From the NCBI RefSeq assembly GCF_001556045.1, contig NZ_LSIC01000108.1:1-14086 (forward strand): a DNA stretch of 14,086 nucleotides, written 5' to 3'. Each line of letters starts with the position of its first letter. The first letter of the stretch is position 1. The notes beneath the pieces are model-generated. The model saw nothing but the letters and a program-made list of their open reading frames with translations. It ran no database searches and was not told where the DNA came from. This DNA is from Bradyrhizobium sp. CCH5-F6 (GTDB taxonomy: Bacteria; Pseudomonadota; Alphaproteobacteria; Rhizobiales; Xanthobacteraceae). Below are positions 13,037 to 14,086 of the stretch, one piece after another. Position numbers and translations under genes: made by a program.

Positions 13037-14086
13037 GCGATCGCGACTGGCGTTTCCTCGGTCAGCCCGAAGACCCGCTGCGACTTCGAGAACCCCGCGA
13101 TCGGAAATTCGCCGAGCTCGTGCCAGCCTTCGCGGCAGACCTTGGCGAAACTTTCCGAGGCAACGACGGTACGCCCCAAGCGGCCCGTGATCTTCTCGAG
13201 CCTTGCGGCGAGATTGACCGCGGGGCCGATGCAGGTGAAGTCGAGGCGATTACCGCCGCCGATATTGCCGTAGAGAATGTTGCCGACGTGGAGCGCGACG
13301 CCGAAGCGGAAGCGCTCGACGGCATCGCCGACCGGAAAGGCCAGCGTTTCGACGCTGGCGCGGGATTCGCGCGCTGCCTTCAACACCTGCCCACAGACAT
13401 GGGTGACGTCGCCGACATATTCGTCGATCGGAAACACCGCGAGCAGGCCATCGCCCATGAACTTCAAGACCTCGCCGCCATGGGCGCGGATCGCGCTGAC
13501 CTGACAGTCGAAATAGCCATTGAGGATCTCGACTACGGTCTCGGCCGGCAGCCGGTCCGACAGCGCGGTGAAACCGCGCAGGTCCGAGAGCCAGATCGCC
13601 GCCTGCATGGTGTCGGTGTGACCACGGCGGATCTGGCCGCCGAGGATGCGTGCGCCGGCGCGGTTGCCGACATAGGTGTCGAGCAGCATCTCCGCGGTGC
13701 GCCGCAGGCTGATGATCTCGCTGACGCGCGCGAGCGGCGCGATAATGGCCCGGATCGACGCGATGTCGTCGTCGCTGAAGCCACCGGGACGCCGCGTGAT
13801 CCAGCTCGTCGCATGGATCGAGCCATCGAGAAACGGCACCGGCACCGCAATATAGTCGGTCGCCCCCTCGGCGCGCATGTCGTCGAGAAACGGGAAGCGC
13901 TGAGCGTCGGGATCGTTCGGGCGCCCCCTGACCTCCAGCCCCTGCTCGAACACGATGCGGAGCGGGCTGCGGGCGAATTCGGGTGTCTCCAGGATCTCGA
14001 AGTCGACGCTGCCGATTTCGACTTCCTGCCCCTGCTGCCAGATGAAGTTGCGGCCGAAGACTTCGGGATGCAGCGTGCGGATGAAG
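13033..14086 (-). CDS. class III adenylate/guanylate cyclase, N-terminus outside window
   Basis: The frame is open to the right edge, so the gene is partial; 350 codons are visible and the true start lies beyond 14086. An internal GTG at 13953 is not the start, because the upstream codons continue as conserved-looking protein (RTLHPEVFGRNFIWQQGQ). The visible N-terminal part (to about 150) looks like a GAF-type or similar sensory domain. The cyclase domain follows, with metal-binding aspartates in WLSDLRGFT and KFMGDGLLAVF. The lysine of the latter and the aspartate in DFTCIG are the adenine-selecting residues, and NLAAR supplies the transition-state N and R. ATP is therefore the likely substrate, giving cAMP. 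No transmembrane segment is visible. Its TAG overlaps the kinase stop at CTAG. Confidence 0.9.
   Translation of the reverse strand, partial: FIRTLHPEVFGRNFIWQQGQEVEIGSVDFEILETPEFARSPLRIVFEQGLEVRGRPNDPDAQRFPFLDDMRAEGATDYIAVPVPFLDGSIHATSWITRRPGGFSDDDIASIRAIIAPLARVSEIISLRRTAEMLLDTYVGNRAGARILGGQIRRGHTDTMQAAIWLSDLRGFTALSDRLPAETVVEILNGYFDCQVSAIRAHGGEVLKFMGDGLLAVFPIDEYVGDVTHVCGQVLKAARESRASVETLAFPVGDAVERFRFGVALHVGNILYGNIGGGNRLDFTCIGPAVNLAARLEKITGRLGRTVVASESFAKVCREGWHELGEFPIAGFSKSQRVFGLTEETPVAIA

Overview
The window is GC-rich, densely coded DNA that looks like the chromosome of a Bradyrhizobium-type alphaproteobacterium (order Hyphomicrobiales). The signs are the codon and base composition, a stationary-phase type ClpS paralogue, an HWE-family histidine kinase, a full CtrA box, a DUF1194 protein, and two palindromes of the kind scattered through intergenic DNA in these genomes. 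The assignment comes from recall of such families, not from a search. No tRNA, rRNA, insertion sequence, prophage or CRISPR array is visible.

Left block (92-2649, + strand): a nucleoside 2-deoxyribosyltransferase-like enzyme, then tlyA (2'-O-methyltransferase for rRNA), then a TrmA/RlmD-type 5-methyluridine RNA methyltransferase whose start overlaps the tlyA stop. This is a compact operon of nucleoside and rRNA modification enzymes. Next (2673-6033, - strand) come two exported proteins: a small secreted beta-rich protein, and downstream of it an 847-residue autotransporter with about sixteen 20-22-residue beta-solenoid repeats and a C-terminal barrel. A lone nucleotidyltransferase (6143-6988, +) runs into a minus-strand pair: a protein built of two copies of one beta-rich repeat, with a CtrA box upstream, and an exported DUF1194 von Willebrand A-like protein.

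Centre right (8889-10720, +): the best-resolved regulatory unit. A fluoride riboswitch aptamer is followed by a mutually exclusive antiterminator/terminator pair, then an MFS transporter, then crcB, the fluoride channel, which starts at TTG. The transporter is the promoter-proximal gene of a fluoride-induced operon, so it is a candidate fluoride-stress gene of unassigned function.

Right block: clpS (N-degron adaptor), a 417-base gene-free stretch with a terminator and AT-rich dyads, a small exported protein with a C/WP/C motif, and a response-regulator/HWE-kinase fusion. That fusion ends on a CTAG shared with the stop of a convergent class III nucleotide cyclase, which runs off the right edge.

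Nothing here is a clearly new multi-gene defence or mobile system. The most promising lines are the MFS gene under fluoride control, the CtrA-linked duplicated-repeat protein, and the atypical HWE kinase.
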